Shown here: positions 18,597 through 27,036 of the stretch, in pieces
How positions within the stretch are numbered: the first letter of the stretch is position 1
Layout: each line of letters opens with the position of its first letter
Source of the DNA: Gammaproteobacteria bacterium
Lineage (GTDB): Bacteria; Pseudomonadota; Gammaproteobacteria; Pseudomonadales; Cellvibrionaceae
Assembly (NCBI GenBank): GCA_004173475.1
Contig: SEBU01000007.1
Location: 124,001-188,000 of the forward strand
DNA length: 64,000 bases
Direction: 5' to 3'
Program-made: the position numbers and the translations under genes
The notes under the pieces: model-generated
What the model was told of the DNA's origin: nothing
What the model saw: only the letters and a program-made list of their open reading frames with translations
Databases searched by the model: none

Positions 18597-19850
18597 TTAG
18601 GGATTTTCTTTGCTCAGCGGCTGCCATTTCAAGTAAGTAGCGGATCTCCATAGCCATTCAATTGGCCCATAATTAAAACTTTTTAACCAATATTTACAAA
18701 ACATTATTTGCACAGCGAATATTGCGCAACAAATAACAATGTTGGTAGCTGGAGATGTTTTTAGAAATAACCCGAGGCCAAAACTAAAGAATAATAAAAC
18801 TCCGAAAATAGTTTGTGTCAGATAGGAGGTTAATGCCATTTTTCCGATGTAAGAAAGCGGTACGAATCGGTTATTCCACTTTGGCTTTAGCATTAACAAG
18901 CAGATGCTCGCGATATAAAAAAATGTTAAGCCGCTGTTGAACCCGTCCACGAAGTAACCTGCAAGCCAGCGCAGCCAATGTGAATTTTTCATATCGATGG
19001 AAAGTAGGTGTGCAATTATCGCAAGTGCAATACCTGCTGCGGCAAGGGCTATTAACCCAAGGCCCAAACTCTTCCATATTTTTCTAAACAGTTCCTGATT
19101 TTTCTCTATATCTGTAAACCATTGTTGTTTACCGGCCAACATACCTAATAAGAAAAACCCGAAAGTTATGAATAATCGGCCGGAGGTTAATTGGTAGTCC
19201 AGCTTTTCTTTCCACGCGTGCATATTGTGGTTGACTACTTCAGCGAATGTAGCTTGGTTCATTACGGCATAATATTTAGGGCCATCAGTGACGAAGTTGT
19301 TTGGAATAAATTCTATAGTGCCATGCATCAATATGGACACGGCTTCAATGATTTTGGTTGGAATATTTAAAATGAATGCTACACCGAGGATAAGTAGTAG
19401 TTTATTACTCAAGTTGCGCGCGAAGAGCAAGATAAAACCGAGCGGCACGTAAATTGTTAATATGTCTGCTCGCCAAAATGCATGATGTATTAAACCTATT
19501 ACACCGAGAATCGCAAGTCGCCACACAAAACGTAACACAACGTTTTCATGTTTTGCAGCGAGAGCCTGCATTTGAATATAAAAGCTTAACCCAAATAAAA
19601 ATGAGAACAGAGAAAAAAACTTCCCGATGAAGAACAGCATATAAAGGCCGATGGCAATTCCACTTGGAATATTCATGTTGGTTCGGTATACCTCTTCCGG
19701 AAGAGGGCCACCAGGATACCAAAAGATCATGTGCGCATAGAAGATTCCAAAAAGTGCAAAACCGCGTAGAACATCAACGATCAATATGCGACTTTGCAAT
19801 TGTTGCGTGGGAATTTCAGGTAGGGGTTTAATGAAACTAACATTGCCCAT
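18597..19850 (-). CDS. DUF418 family inner-membrane protein (YeiB-like)
   Basis: A polytopic membrane protein of 417 residues with about ten hydrophobic segments. The N-terminal region (RILIVDVLRGFALFGIFYAHM) is the hallmark of the DUF418/YeiB family, and the C-terminal part GPIEWLWRSATYLKWQPL carries the family's conserved tail. An AAGGA site lies seven bases before the start at 19850. Family members are distant relatives of membrane acyltransferases and some are tied to antibiotic-like compound export, but no function is firmly assigned. It ends two bases from the BLUF gene, converging with it. Confidence 0.88.
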   Translation of the reverse strand: MGNVSFIKPLPEIPTQQLQSRILIVDVLRGFALFGIFYAHMIFWYPGGPLPEEVYRTNMNIPSGIAIGLYMLFFIGKFFSLFSFLFGLSFYIQMQALAAKHENVVLRFVWRLAILGVIGLIHHAFWRADILTIYVPLGFILLFARNLSNKLLLILGVAFILNIPTKIIEAVSILMHGTIEFIPNNFVTDGPKYYAVMNQATFAEVVNHNMHAWKEKLDYQLTSGRLFITFGFFLLGMLAGKQQWFTDIEKNQELFRKIWKSLGLGLIALAAAGIALAIIAHLLSIDMKNSHWLRWLAGYFVDGFNSGLTFFYIASICLLMLKPKWNNRFVPLSYIGKMALTSYLTQTIFGVLLFFSFGLGLFLKTSPATNIVICCAIFAVQIMFCKYWLKSFNYGPIEWLWRSATYLKWQPLSKENP

Positions 19851-20115
19851 AGCTTTTCCTTTATAAAGTTTATTTATTGTAAAATTTCAAAACCGATATT
19901 TTTAAGACGTTCCAGGTAGCCGCCTGGATTCAGTAGCGCGATTTATTTTTAACTTATAGGGTGGCGAATGTGCTGCAAACCTATCGACCGCTGCGCCTAA
20001 TTATTTCGATGTCTGGCTAGACAGCGTGGTAATATGCGCGCCCATTCGGTTCATCTTGTCGCAATTGATACGCGATACGCTGTTGTGCACAGGTTTGTTA
20101 TTTAAAAGGTACACC

Positions 20116-20448
20116 ATGAAAAAGACGTTTAAGCTCCATATTGAAGGCAAAAATAGTGACCGCTTGCTAGATGCTATAAAACATGAGGTTCGCAAATATG
20201 TGAAGCGCGAAAAGCGAAAGGTCTTGCCTGCGGGTGCCAACTATTGGGCGTTCGATTGCAAGTTTGGCACAAGCGCGGACGCAGCAGAAGTTTTGCATTT
20301 AGGGGAAATTACTAAACAAATGGACGCGGTGGCGAAAAATGGCGGCGATAGTTTTTATGTTGAAATTTTAGCGCGTCCGGCCGTCCGCACTCCACGCGAA
20401 CGAGAAGAAGCTGCAGAAGATTCTGATGACTCTGACTTTGACGATTAA
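20116..20448 (+). CDS. DUF6172 family small conserved protein
   Basis: A 110-residue protein with a very basic N-terminal half (HEVRKYVKREKRKVLP) and an acidic tail (EEAAEDSDDSDFDD). The core WAFDCKFGTSADAAEVLHLGEI and DSFYVEILARP match small conserved gammaproteobacterial proteins assigned to DUF6172. ATG 20116 is chosen because AAAAGG at 20104-20109 precedes it; the longer GTG frame from 20026 has no such site. The mixed charge suggests nucleic-acid or protein binding, but nothing definite is known. Followed by a strong terminator shared with the convergent rhlE. Confidence 0.75.
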   Translation: MKKTFKLHIEGKNSDRLLDAIKHEVRKYVKREKRKVLPAGANYWAFDCKFGTSADAAEVLHLGEITKQMDAVAKNGGDSFYVEILARPAVRTPREREEAAEDSDDSDFDD

Positions 20449-20474
20449 ATAAGCGAAAGAGTTTTGGTTCCTAC

Positions 20475-20505
20475 GCCGCAGAATTAGATTCTGCGGCTTT
20501 TTTTT
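20475..20505 (+). terminator. intrinsic terminator after the DUF6172 gene
   Basis: Ten-base perfect stem GCCGCAGAAT (20475-20484) / ATTCTGCGGC (20488-20497), loop TAG, followed by eight Ts to 20505. It ends directly at the rhlE stop codon on the other strand. Confidence 0.9.
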
Positions 20506-20506
20506 G

Positions 20507-21802
20507 CTACTTGGGTGCTCGCGGCTTTTTAGGAAAGCTTTTTTTAGCCGGGATATTTGCGGTTTTACCGCCGCCGCGCCTGACTTGGGCCGGTTTATCG
20601 GCACGACTTACCGCTTTTTTGGATGCAGGAGCCGCTTTTACTTTGCGTTGATCCGTAGGTGGTAATTCAGTGACATCGAAACCCTTCACTCGTAATCGTT
20701 TGATGCGACTGCCTATTAAATCTTCAATAAGAGTAAGTTTGTATTCTTCGGCAGGGCACACGAAAGAAATGGCGGTGCCCTTAGCACCGGCGCGGCCGGT
20801 GCGACCTATACGATGCACATAATCTTCAGTAAAGAAAGGCAGGTTTAGATTCACGACAAAATCTAGCCCCTGAATATCCAACCCCCTTGCTGCAACCTCG
20901 GTAGCCACTAAAACCTGGAGTTTGCCATCTTTAAAGTCCTGCAAAGCACGGCGGCGAGAGCCTTGCGTTTTTTCGCTATGAATAACAGCAGCATCAACGT
21001 TGTCTTCCTTGAGCGCTGCTATAAGTTTGTCGGCTTCTTCGCGTGTACTGCTAAAAGCCATCACCTGGTACCAGTTTTGTGTCCGCAAAAGATGGACGAA
21101 TAATTCGTATTTTCGTGCATCGTCGACCGGATAAACCAGGTGTTCGATAGTTTCTGCAACGGCATTACGTTTAGAAACAGCCACAATCACGGGTTTATTC
21201 ATGGCTTGTTTGGCCAGATTTGTCACCAGGGGTGAGCTGGTCGCTGAGAAAAACAGGGTCTGATGTTTGCGGGTGATGCCGGTAAGTAATTTGTGGATAT
21301 CATTAACAAAACCCATGTCTAGCATGCGATCGGCTTCGTCCAATACGGCAAACTCAACCTTCGCGAGATTAATATTTCCTTCTTCGACATGTTCGAGTAG
21401 TCGTCCCGGCGTCGCCACCAGAATATCGGTTCCCGCACGTAGCTTGGTTGCCTGACTACTCGCTTTAACTCCACCGTAAACCGTAACAATCTTATAGTTT
21501 AAAAATTGACTTAACTGTTGAATGCTTTCGGCCACCTGTTGTACCAGTTCGCGAGTTGGCGCAAGTACAAGCATTCGCGTGTTCATGGCCTCCGGCGCTT
21601 TGGGTTTATCAACCATATGTTGCAACAGGGGTAGAGCGTAAGCTGCTGTTTTACCGGTACCTGTCTGCGCCGTAGCCAGCATGTCACTGCCGCGTCTCGC
21701 AATAGGGATCGCCTGCTGTTGAATGGGGGTCATCTGTTGGTAACCAATGACTTTTATGGCGTGGAGGAGTTCGGGGGCGAGGCCCAGTGAGGCAAAATTC
21801 AT
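20507..21802 (-). CDS. rhlE: RhlE-type DEAD-box RNA helicase
   Basis: ATP-dependent RNA remodelling enzyme of 431 residues. Motifs in order: Q motif (GYQQMTPIQQQAIP), I AQTGTGKT, Ia PTREL, II DEAD in VLDEADRMLDMGF, III SAT, then IV-VI in the second RecA-like domain ending in HRIGRTGR. The tail from about 375 is Lys/Pro/Ala-rich and disordered, as in RhlE, and likely binds RNA. Close in length to E. coli RhlE. Gene symbol rests on the motif spacing and tail; related DEAD-box subfamilies cannot be fully excluded. No clear ribosome site is visible ahead of the ATG at 21802. Confidence 0.92.
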   Translation of the reverse strand: MNFASLGLAPELLHAIKVIGYQQMTPIQQQAIPIARRGSDMLATAQTGTGKTAAYALPLLQHMVDKPKAPEAMNTRMLVLAPTRELVQQVAESIQQLSQFLNYKIVTVYGGVKASSQATKLRAGTDILVATPGRLLEHVEEGNINLAKVEFAVLDEADRMLDMGFVNDIHKLLTGITRKHQTLFFSATSSPLVTNLAKQAMNKPVIVAVSKRNAVAETIEHLVYPVDDARKYELFVHLLRTQNWYQVMAFSSTREEADKLIAALKEDNVDAAVIHSEKTQGSRRRALQDFKDGKLQVLVATEVAARGLDIQGLDFVVNLNLPFFTEDYVHRIGRTGRAGAKGTAISFVCPAEEYKLTLIEDLIGSRIKRLRVKGFDVTELPPTDQRKVKAAPASKKAVSRADKPAQVRRGGGKTANIPAKKSFPKKPRAPK

Positions 21803-21926
21803 AGCGTATTAATCGAAAATATTACAAAAAGGGCTCGCAGTATAACAGACGCAGACTGATCTTATGGCCAGCAACTTGGGCTTGCGATCCTGTATATTGC
21901 CGCTTCTAAATAATGAAAAACATTTT

Positions 21927-22373
21927 ATGAGTTTATCGCCAGCTCTTTTAAATATTTTGGCAATCATTGCTGATTGCTACACGCCGCTTTTAGCGCTTAT
22001 TGCGCTTGTGCGTATTGTGAACGGCTGGCGGGAAGGCAAACGAGCTCATGCTGCATTGTTAGTGTGTTCCGTTTTTATTGTGTACATGTGGATGTACATT
22101 GATGAGCAGCTGCAGCTCTGGGTGCGTTTTGGACTTGATTACTCAACTCATACTGCGGCTGCATTTGCGCTGGTGGTTTTGATTAGCAACGACACCAGCG
22201 CGACGTATCGACCTCAGCTAAGCGCGTCACTACTTGGTTACGGATGCTTAATGTACGTGCTCGATTATCATTCCTGGGGCGACATGATCGCAACTTTGCT
22301 GGTTATTGCGGCTTGTCTACTGGCTATTATTTATTCTTTGGGCCGCAAGCCGCAACTGCCCCAAGTTGGTTAA
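21927..22373 (+). CDS. small polytopic membrane protein, possibly a degenerate PAP2-like protein
   Basis: Unrecognised membrane protein of 148 residues with about five hydrophobic segments. ATG 21927 is preferred because the upstream in-frame extension to 21864 is polar and reads through the presumed promoter region. STHTAAAFALVVLI and DYHSWGDMIATLLVIAA weakly echo the second and third motifs of PAP2 lipid phosphatases (SGHTA..., HxxxDxxxG), but the Ser-Gly and Arg residues needed for catalysis are missing. Treat the PAP2 idea as speculation. The downstream DUF1820 gene is on the same strand 111 bases on. Confidence 0.65.
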   Translation: MSLSPALLNILAIIADCYTPLLALIALVRIVNGWREGKRAHAALLVCSVFIVYMWMYIDEQLQLWVRFGLDYSTHTAAAFALVVLISNDTSATYRPQLSASLLGYGCLMYVLDYHSWGDMIATLLVIAACLLAIIYSLGRKPQLPQVG

Positions 22374-22484
22374 ACCTTTTCAGCAGGGGCTTTATGACGG
22401 GTAAAATAGGGCGAGAAATCTATCTGGCTATGGTATTCTGCGAACCCTTTACCAGTTTATCCTCGTGTTAATTTAGAGATAGTT

Positions 22485-22826
22485 ATGGCAGTAAAACCCG
22501 TTTACCGCGTTATTTTCCTCAATCAAAGTCAAGTATACGAATTGTTTGCCAGCGCGATTTACCAAAGTGAAATGTATGGCTTTATCGAGGTAGAAGAGTT
22601 TGTATTTGGCGAGCGTAGCCAAGTACTTATTGATCCCGCTGAAGAAAAACTTAAACAAGAGTTCGCCGGAGTGAAGCGGTCCTACATTCCCATGCATGCC
22701 ATAGTTCGTATTGATGAGGTGGAAAAAGAAGGCCCCGCCAAAATTAGTGAAGTAAAAAGCGGTAGTGACAAAATTGCTCAATTCCCCTATGGCGGATTTA
22801 TTCCGAATCCAAATTTAGGCGAATAA
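22485..22826 (+). CDS. DUF1820 family protein
   Basis: A 113-residue conserved gammaproteobacterial protein. The opening PVYRVIFLNQSQVYELFA, the central FVFGERSQVLIDPAEEKL and the C-terminal FIPNPNLGE are typical of DUF1820. No cysteines, membrane segments or catalytic motifs are seen; it should be a soluble cytoplasmic protein. Function unknown. It is followed by a strong terminator, so transcription of this small group ends here. Confidence 0.9.
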   Translation: MAVKPVYRVIFLNQSQVYELFASAIYQSEMYGFIEVEEFVFGERSQVLIDPAEEKLKQEFAGVKRSYIPMHAIVRIDEVEKEGPAKISEVKSGSDKIAQFPYGGFIPNPNLGE

Positions 22827-22848
22827 CCATTGCGCAGTTAATAATCTC

Positions 22849-22873
22849 AAAAGCGGCTTAGGCCGCTTTTTTT
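22849..22873 (+). terminator. intrinsic terminator after the DUF1820 gene
   Basis: Nine-base stem AAAAGCGGC (22849-22857) / GCCGCTTTT (22862-22870) with loop TTAG, and a T run to 22873. Confidence 0.92.
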
Positions 22874-22946
22874 ATGCGCGTTGCTAGGTGATACTTAATT
22901 ATTATCGAATTAGCATCCTCACGTAGGTTAGAGATTAGAACCAGCA

Positions 22947-22963
22947 TGCAAAAGCATTTTGCA
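22947..22963. promoter_or_regulatory. operator-like palindrome upstream of the FGGY kinase gene
   Basis: Perfect inverted repeat TGCAAAA-GCA-TTTTGCA, 36 bases before the kinase start. Size and place fit a dimeric repressor or activator site. No regulator gene is adjacent, so the binding protein is unknown. Confidence 0.4.
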
Positions 22964-22998
22964 AGGCTACATTTGATTTTTATTCGGCTGAAATATTT

Positions 22999-24525
22999 AT
23001 GACTAAATCACTAGTCCTCGCTATCGACCAAGGTGGCCAGAGTTCACGCGTTGCAGTTTATACCCTAAATGGTGAACAACTACATTGCTTTTCTGCACCT
23101 TGCGCCACCTCGCACAAGCGCGTTAGCGAATTCGAGTATATTGAGCAAGATCCGGTAGTAATTTTGTCTGGAATAAAAAATTGCATTGAAAAAATTCATC
23201 ATGTTTTAGGTGACGATACCAAACATATTACCGCAGCCGGATTTGCAGGGCAGGGCTCATCTTTATTATGTTGGGATACTAAAACGGGCGAAGCTTTATC
23301 TCCGGTGTTGAGTTGGCAAGACGTTCGCGGGCATTTATTTTTAGAGTCGATACCTCTAGCAAATGAACAAGCTCGTGAGCTAACCGGGTTGCGAGTATCC
23401 CCCCACTACGGTGCGAGTAAAATGCGCTGGTGCCTGGATAATAATTGTCAGGCACAAGATGCGTTAAAAAATAATTCACTTAGCATCAGTCCGATTGTCA
23501 GTTATATTTTTTGGCATTTAACCGGTAAGAGTTGTGTAGATCCCGGTCATGCTCAGCGTACACTTTTGTGGAATTTAAAAAGTAGTAATTGGGACGAGCA
23601 ATTGCTTGGCCTATTTAAAATTCCACGCAATATTTTGCCTGAGTGTAAGTCGCATAACGGTAACTTCGGAAATCTCAGGTTGTCAGCTTATCAAATACCC
23701 TTCAAGGCCAGCGCGCGCGATCAGGGTGCCTCTTTATTTTGCCGCGGACTACCAGATCAAAGTGTTTGTTACGTGAATATCGGCACAGGTGCTTTTATTC
23801 AACGAGTAGCGAGCACTTTGGATGCTCCAGAGGGTTTACTGGTGAGCCCTTTATGGTTACCGGAAAACGATAGCCATGAAACTATCGAGCTTTCATCACC
23901 AACTTGCTATGCCGCTGAACTTGCCGACGATTTTAAATTGCCCCATCTTTTAAACACCCGAGAAAAATCTTTGTATGCGTGGGAGGCAACCGCAAACGGC
24001 GCTGCTTCGGCTATAGCTTTTATGCAAGAGCAGACGGGTTTGAAAATTACACCAGATGACATTAATAACGCGTTAAATATAGAACCGGCTCATGACTGTT
24101 TTTTTTTAAATGCTATAGGTGGCTTGGGCGCACCTTATTGGCGTACCGATTTAGCATCGGTATTTAGCGATATTCTCGTCCCGCATGAAAAAATTCTTGC
24201 TTGGCTTGAATCAATTATTTTTCAAGTTTCGGTCAATGTTGACTTAATGAATCAAATGGGTTCCGCCCAAAAGATTTATATCAGCGGTGGTTTCAGTAAT
24301 GCAAATGTTTTATGCCAAAAAATTGCCGACGTAACGCAAATCCCTGTTCATCGCAGCGAAAATGCTGATGCGACATTACAGGGTATTGCATGCATGGCCG
24401 CATGTATTCCTGCTTCGTGGAAAAGTGACCTGAAGGAAGATATTTTTAAACCTTGCTTAAATCTTCATTTGCGTTCTCGATTTGAACATTGGAAACAATT
24501 GATGGAGGCCTGGTTAGCACCATAA
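22999..24525 (+). CDS. FGGY-family carbohydrate kinase, glycerol-kinase-like
   Basis: ATP-dependent sugar or polyol kinase of 508 residues. The phosphate-1 loop is AIDQGGQSSRVAVY, and AGFAGQGSSLLCWD, VLSWQDVRG and AIGGLGAPYW follow the FGGY fold through both actin-like domains. IYISGGFSNANVLCQKIADV is the adenosine region. The N-terminal loop has DQGGQSS rather than the DQGTTSS of true GlpK, so glycerol as substrate is plausible but not proven. The gene for a glycerol-3-phosphate-dehydrogenase-like flavoprotein follows 173 bases later, which supports a kinase-then-oxidase route. No uptake facilitator is adjacent. Confidence 0.88.
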   Translation: MTKSLVLAIDQGGQSSRVAVYTLNGEQLHCFSAPCATSHKRVSEFEYIEQDPVVILSGIKNCIEKIHHVLGDDTKHITAAGFAGQGSSLLCWDTKTGEALSPVLSWQDVRGHLFLESIPLANEQARELTGLRVSPHYGASKMRWCLDNNCQAQDALKNNSLSISPIVSYIFWHLTGKSCVDPGHAQRTLLWNLKSSNWDEQLLGLFKIPRNILPECKSHNGNFGNLRLSAYQIPFKASARDQGASLFCRGLPDQSVCYVNIGTGAFIQRVASTLDAPEGLLVSPLWLPENDSHETIELSSPTCYAAELADDFKLPHLLNTREKSLYAWEATANGAASAIAFMQEQTGLKITPDDINNALNIEPAHDCFFLNAIGGLGAPYWRTDLASVFSDILVPHEKILAWLESIIFQVSVNVDLMNQMGSAQKIYISGGFSNANVLCQKIADVTQIPVHRSENADATLQGIACMAACIPASWKSDLKEDIFKPCLNLHLRSRFEHWKQLMEAWLAP

Positions 24526-24698
24526 AACTGCCTCCGCATTTCCGGAGCTGAGTGGTGTGTTTTTAAATGCCTCAACCTTAGGTAGAATGAAACGGCATTT
24601 TACTTAGTACTTAATTGACGAATGTAACCTATTATTAGGCATAAGATTCATATGAAACTCCGCTAAGCTATAAGCTCATGTAAGGTTGGATTCCGTAG

Positions 24699-25874
24699 AT
24701 GAAATATGATTTGGTGGTTGTAGGGGCCGGTATACAGGGAGCTGGTGTTGCGCAGGCGGCGGCCGCAGCTGGTTACACAGTACTCGTCCTTGAACAATCG
24801 TCGCCAGCTGCGGGCACGTCGAGTAAATCTTCTAAATTAATTCATGGCGGTTTGCGTTATTTGGAAACGGCGCAATTCGGTTTAGTGCGTGAAAGTCTGC
24901 ATGAGCGTGCATTGCTGCTTAAATTGGCACCTGATCTGGTAAAGCTCAAGCCACTCCACATCCCCGTTTATAAAGATACTACGCGTGGCCCTCTTACAAT
25001 TCGCAGCGGTTTGAGTCTTTATGCATTGTTGTCGGGGCTTGACGCTAACGCCAGGTTCCACAGCCTTCCTTCTTCTCAGTGGGATTCGTTGGAAGGGCTC
25101 AGGCAGGATGATTTACAGGCAGTCTTCCGTTATTACGAGGCACAAACTGACGATGCCGCACTTACGCGCGCAGTGCTGCACTCAGCAATTGAGCTGGGCG
25201 CAGAATGCGAAATGCCCAGCCGGTTTGTTAATGCTTATGTGAATTCCAAAAGTTGTGTGGTCGAGTTTGAAAGTGAGTTTGGTTTCAAAGCCGTAAGTTG
25301 CCGCGTGCTGGTAAATTGTGCAGGGCCTTGGGCTAGCGATGTAATTTCCCGCATCGAGCCTGGTATGTATTTGCCTAAAGTTGATTTGGTGCAGGGCAGC
25401 CATCTTCTATTGCCGCCGTTGTTACAACATTATTTTTACCTTGAAGCACCGCAAGATAAACGCGCTGTTTTTGTGTTGCCCTGGCAGGGAAAATTAATGG
25501 TGGGAACAACAGAAAAAGTTCATTACGGCACGCCTGATGGTGCCCAGTGTTCCGCTGAAGAGCGGGAATATCTTTTAGATGTTCTTTCGCATTACTTTCC
25601 GGATTTAACAGTTGACCCAAACACAGTTGATAGTTTCGCGGGTTTACGGGTATTGCCTCGCAATAACAAAACTGCGTTTTCGCGAACCCGTGAAGTGCTT
25701 TTCGAGGTTGATGATGAAACCTCTCCGCGCGTGATTTCGGTAATGGGAGGCAAGCTAACCACCTACAGACATACAGCGCTTATGGTACTGGATAAGGTTA
25801 AGGCATCCTTACCTGTTAAAGAGCGAGTTGCCGACACCAGCCGCATTCCACTTTCGCCCGTAAGTTGGATTTAA
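24699..25874 (+). CDS. FAD-dependent oxidoreductase, glycerol-3-phosphate-dehydrogenase-like, short form
   Basis: Flavoprotein of 391 residues of the DAO/GlpD type. The FAD-binding start is VVVGAGIQGAGVAQAAAAAG, followed by TSSKSSKLIHGGLRYLE, which is characteristic of GlpD/GlpA. VNCAGPWASDV, LPWQGKLMVGTTE and VMGGKLTTYR complete the fold. It stops about 100 residues short of GlpD, lacking the C-terminal helical domain, so membrane docking to quinone may differ. Substrate inferred as glycerol-3-phosphate or a related polyol phosphate from motifs and from the preceding kinase. Start at ATG 24699, with only a loose ribosome site. Confidence 0.85.
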   Translation: MKYDLVVVGAGIQGAGVAQAAAAAGYTVLVLEQSSPAAGTSSKSSKLIHGGLRYLETAQFGLVRESLHERALLLKLAPDLVKLKPLHIPVYKDTTRGPLTIRSGLSLYALLSGLDANARFHSLPSSQWDSLEGLRQDDLQAVFRYYEAQTDDAALTRAVLHSAIELGAECEMPSRFVNAYVNSKSCVVEFESEFGFKAVSCRVLVNCAGPWASDVISRIEPGMYLPKVDLVQGSHLLLPPLLQHYFYLEAPQDKRAVFVLPWQGKLMVGTTEKVHYGTPDGAQCSAEEREYLLDVLSHYFPDLTVDPNTVDSFAGLRVLPRNNKTAFSRTREVLFEVDDETSPRVISVMGGKLTTYRHTALMVLDKVKASLPVKERVADTSRIPLSPVSWI

Positions 25875-25905
25875 ATTTAAAGTTTCTCCAATCAAAATAA
25901 AAACA

Positions 25906-25934
25906 TTGGTAGTAACGAAATCTACCGTTAAAAT
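25906..25934 (+). promoter_or_regulatory. predicted sigma70-type promoter of pyrB
   Basis: -35 TTGGTA (25906-25911), 17-base spacer, -10 TAAAAT (25929-25934). The leader to the GTG start would be about 64 bases and contains an 8-bp hairpin, GGTAATCC (25952-25959) / GGATTGCC (25965-25972), with one G-U pair. No T run follows, so it is not a plain terminator. Confidence 0.5.
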
Positions 25935-26004
25935 GCGTCTCCACCATGCCCGGTAATCCTGTCTGGATTGCCATCTTGTCCACCCTCAGCTTTAAGGACT
26001 CACT

Positions 26005-27018
26005 GTGAATTTTACTGGCGCACATATTCTTTCGATCAACCAATTTGAACGTGGTGATATACAACGTGTTTTTGAAGTGGCTGATGCCATGGAACCCTAC
26101 GCCTTACGTCATAAAGTAACACGCGTACTTGAAGGCGCTATTTTGGGGAATATGTTTTTTGAACCGAGTACGCGCACCCGTGTGAGTTTTGGTGCTGCTT
26201 TTAATTTGCTCGGTGGAAATGTTCGTGAGACCACAGGGTTTGAAAGTTCCTCCATCACTAAAGGTGAATCACTTTACGACACCGCGCGCGTGCTATCAGG
26301 TTACAGCGATGTTATCTGCATGCGTCATCCAGCAGGTGGTTCGGTTGCGGAATTTGCGGAAGGGAGTCGCGTGCCGGTAATCAACGGCGGTGATGGACCT
26401 AATGAGCACCCCACACAAGCGTTGTTAGATTTATACACCATTCGCAAAGAACTACATTCAAAAAATCGCACGATTGACGGTATGCGTATTGCGATGATCG
26501 GAGATTTAAAACACGGCCGCACAGTTCATTCACTCAGTAAACTTTTATGTGTATTTAATAATATTCAACTGACCCTTGTATCTCCCACTGAATTGGCGAT
26601 GCCGGAATATATCGTTGAAGATTTACGCAGGGCAGGCCACAACGTAATAGTGACAGATGATCTCACGCAAAGTATTTCGCATATTGATATCGCATACTCA
26701 ACACGTATTCAGGAAGAGCGTTTTAACAATAAAGAAGAAGCCGATTTATATCGTGGTCGCTATCGTTTAAATCAAAGAATATATACGCAGCACTGTGAAC
26801 CTAACACCGTCATTATGCATCCATTGCCGCGTGATTCTCGTGCAGATGCGAATGAGCTAGACAACGATTTAAATTCAAATCCAAACCTGGCTATATTTAG
26901 ACAAACCGATAATGGCGTACTTGTGCGCATGGCGTTGTTCACGCTAGTGCTGAACGTTGTAGATCAAGTGGATAAATATTCGCGTGAAGTAAATTGGCAT
27001 AGTTCGTTGCGTGGTTAG
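26005..27018 (+). CDS. pyrB: aspartate carbamoyltransferase catalytic subunit
   Basis: Condenses carbamoyl phosphate with aspartate, the first committed step of pyrimidine synthesis. FFEPSTRTRVSF binds carbamoyl phosphate; HPTQALLDLYTI and MHPLPRDSRADANELD complete the active site. The GTG at 26005 is the start, preceded by AAGGA at 25994-25998 with six-base spacing. Length 337 is somewhat longer than the E. coli catalytic chain. No pyrI regulatory-subunit gene and no pyrC-like partner follows; the next gene is a glycosyltransferase 18 bases on. The protein may therefore work without regulatory chains, or pyrI lies elsewhere. Confidence 0.96.
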   Translation: MNFTGAHILSINQFERGDIQRVFEVADAMEPYALRHKVTRVLEGAILGNMFFEPSTRTRVSFGAAFNLLGGNVRETTGFESSSITKGESLYDTARVLSGYSDVICMRHPAGGSVAEFAEGSRVPVINGGDGPNEHPTQALLDLYTIRKELHSKNRTIDGMRIAMIGDLKHGRTVHSLSKLLCVFNNIQLTLVSPTELAMPEYIVEDLRRAGHNVIVTDDLTQSISHIDIAYSTRIQEERFNNKEEADLYRGRYRLNQRIYTQHCEPNTVIMHPLPRDSRADANELDNDLNSNPNLAIFRQTDNGVLVRMALFTLVLNVVDQVDKYSREVNWHSSLRG

Positions 27019-27036
27019 TCCAGACCGGATGCATTT

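Noticed and set aside
24532-24547. Terminator after the FGGY kinase gene
   Set aside because: Only a five-base stem with no nearby T run.
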